Shown here: positions 5,106-5,221 of the stretch, piece after piece
Layout of the letters: every line of letters begins with the position of its first letter
Numbering within the stretch: the stretch's first letter is position 1
Source: Desulfobacterales bacterium
GTDB lineage: Bacteria; Desulfobacterota; Desulfobacteria; Desulfobacterales; Desulfobacteraceae
Assembly (NCBI GenBank): GCA_022361535.1
Contig: JAKSAU010000906.1
Coordinates: forward strand, 1-5,221
DNA length: 5,221 bases
Reading direction: 5' to 3'
The notes under the pieces: generated by a model
Told to the model about the DNA's origin: nothing
The model's database searches: none
The model's input: the letters and a program-made list of their open reading frames with translations, nothing else
Made by a program: the position numbers and the translations under genes

Positions 5106-5221
5106 GACCACCTTCCCGTCCTTCCAGAATGGAGACATCTGGCGTAACTTATCTATGGCCGGAATCAAAGTTTCCACAATGGTATCCATCTCCTGTTTGG
5201 TATTGTAATGGGACAGGGAAA
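5103..5221 (-). CDS. Cysteine desulfurase, NifS/IscS type (C-terminal end, partial)
   Basis: Only the last 38 residues are inside the window; the rest lies beyond the right edge. The reverse strand reads SLSHYNTKQE, then MDTIVETLIPAIDKLRQMSP, ending FWKDGKVV before a TGA at 5105-5103. The beginning matches the C-terminal strand of NifS-like enzymes ('RISLGxYNTxEEID'), followed by the final helix and an 'LRxMSP' end. These are PLP enzymes that turn cysteine into alanine and a protein-bound persulfide for Fe-S cluster and other sulfur-transfer pathways. The family's active-site cysteine and PLP lysine are outside the window, so activity and subtype (NifS or IscS) cannot be judged. It is convergent with rarD, and its own terminator lies between the two. 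With cysE and cysK at the other end, both flanks of the window concern cysteine sulfur. Confidence 0.8.
   Translation of the reverse strand, partial: SLSHYNTKQEMDTIVETLIPAIDKLRQMSPFWKDGKVV

Overview
The window looks like chromosomal DNA from an anaerobic Gram-negative bacterium. A sulfate-reducing or related Desulfobacterota is my best guess, from the long-form serine acetyltransferase next to cysK and from overall protein flavour. This is inference; no rRNA or other phylogenetic marker is present.

Layout: (1) 1-564 is the C-terminal part of a long-form (EpsC-type) serine O-acetyltransferase, cut by the left edge. It overlaps cysK (551-1468), so the two cysteine-biosynthesis enzymes are translationally coupled. 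(2) 1469-1800 is about 330 bases without a gene. It holds several dyads, including a 13-bp stem at 1570-1619, and a weak terminator-like hairpin at 1696-1722. (3) 1801-2876 is an AT-rich two-gene unit: an 87-residue eight-cysteine zinc-ribbon protein, then a GNAT acetyltransferase with a C-terminal YoaP-like domain. (4) 2936-4073 is a sugar-phosphate isomerase/epimerase-like TIM-barrel protein followed directly by a small VOC (glyoxalase-fold) protein. (5) 4149-5027 is the ten-helix membrane protein RarD (EamA/DMT superfamily). (6) 5103-5221, minus strand, is the C-terminal end of a NifS-type cysteine desulfurase. It converges on rarD, and a terminator whose geometry favours the minus strand lies between them.

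How the genes fit together: CysE and CysK make cysteine from serine and sulfide, and the desulfurase at the right edge uses cysteine as a sulfur donor, so both flanks are sulfur housekeeping. The middle genes are accessory in character, and the first two are visibly more AT-rich than the flanks. The zinc-ribbon/GNAT-YoaP pair is the least understood part and the best candidate for an uncharacterised function. The isomerase/VOC pair places side by side two folds that are fused in known bacterial 3-dehydroshikimate dehydratases. I see no CRISPR, tRNA, rRNA, transposase or phage feature.
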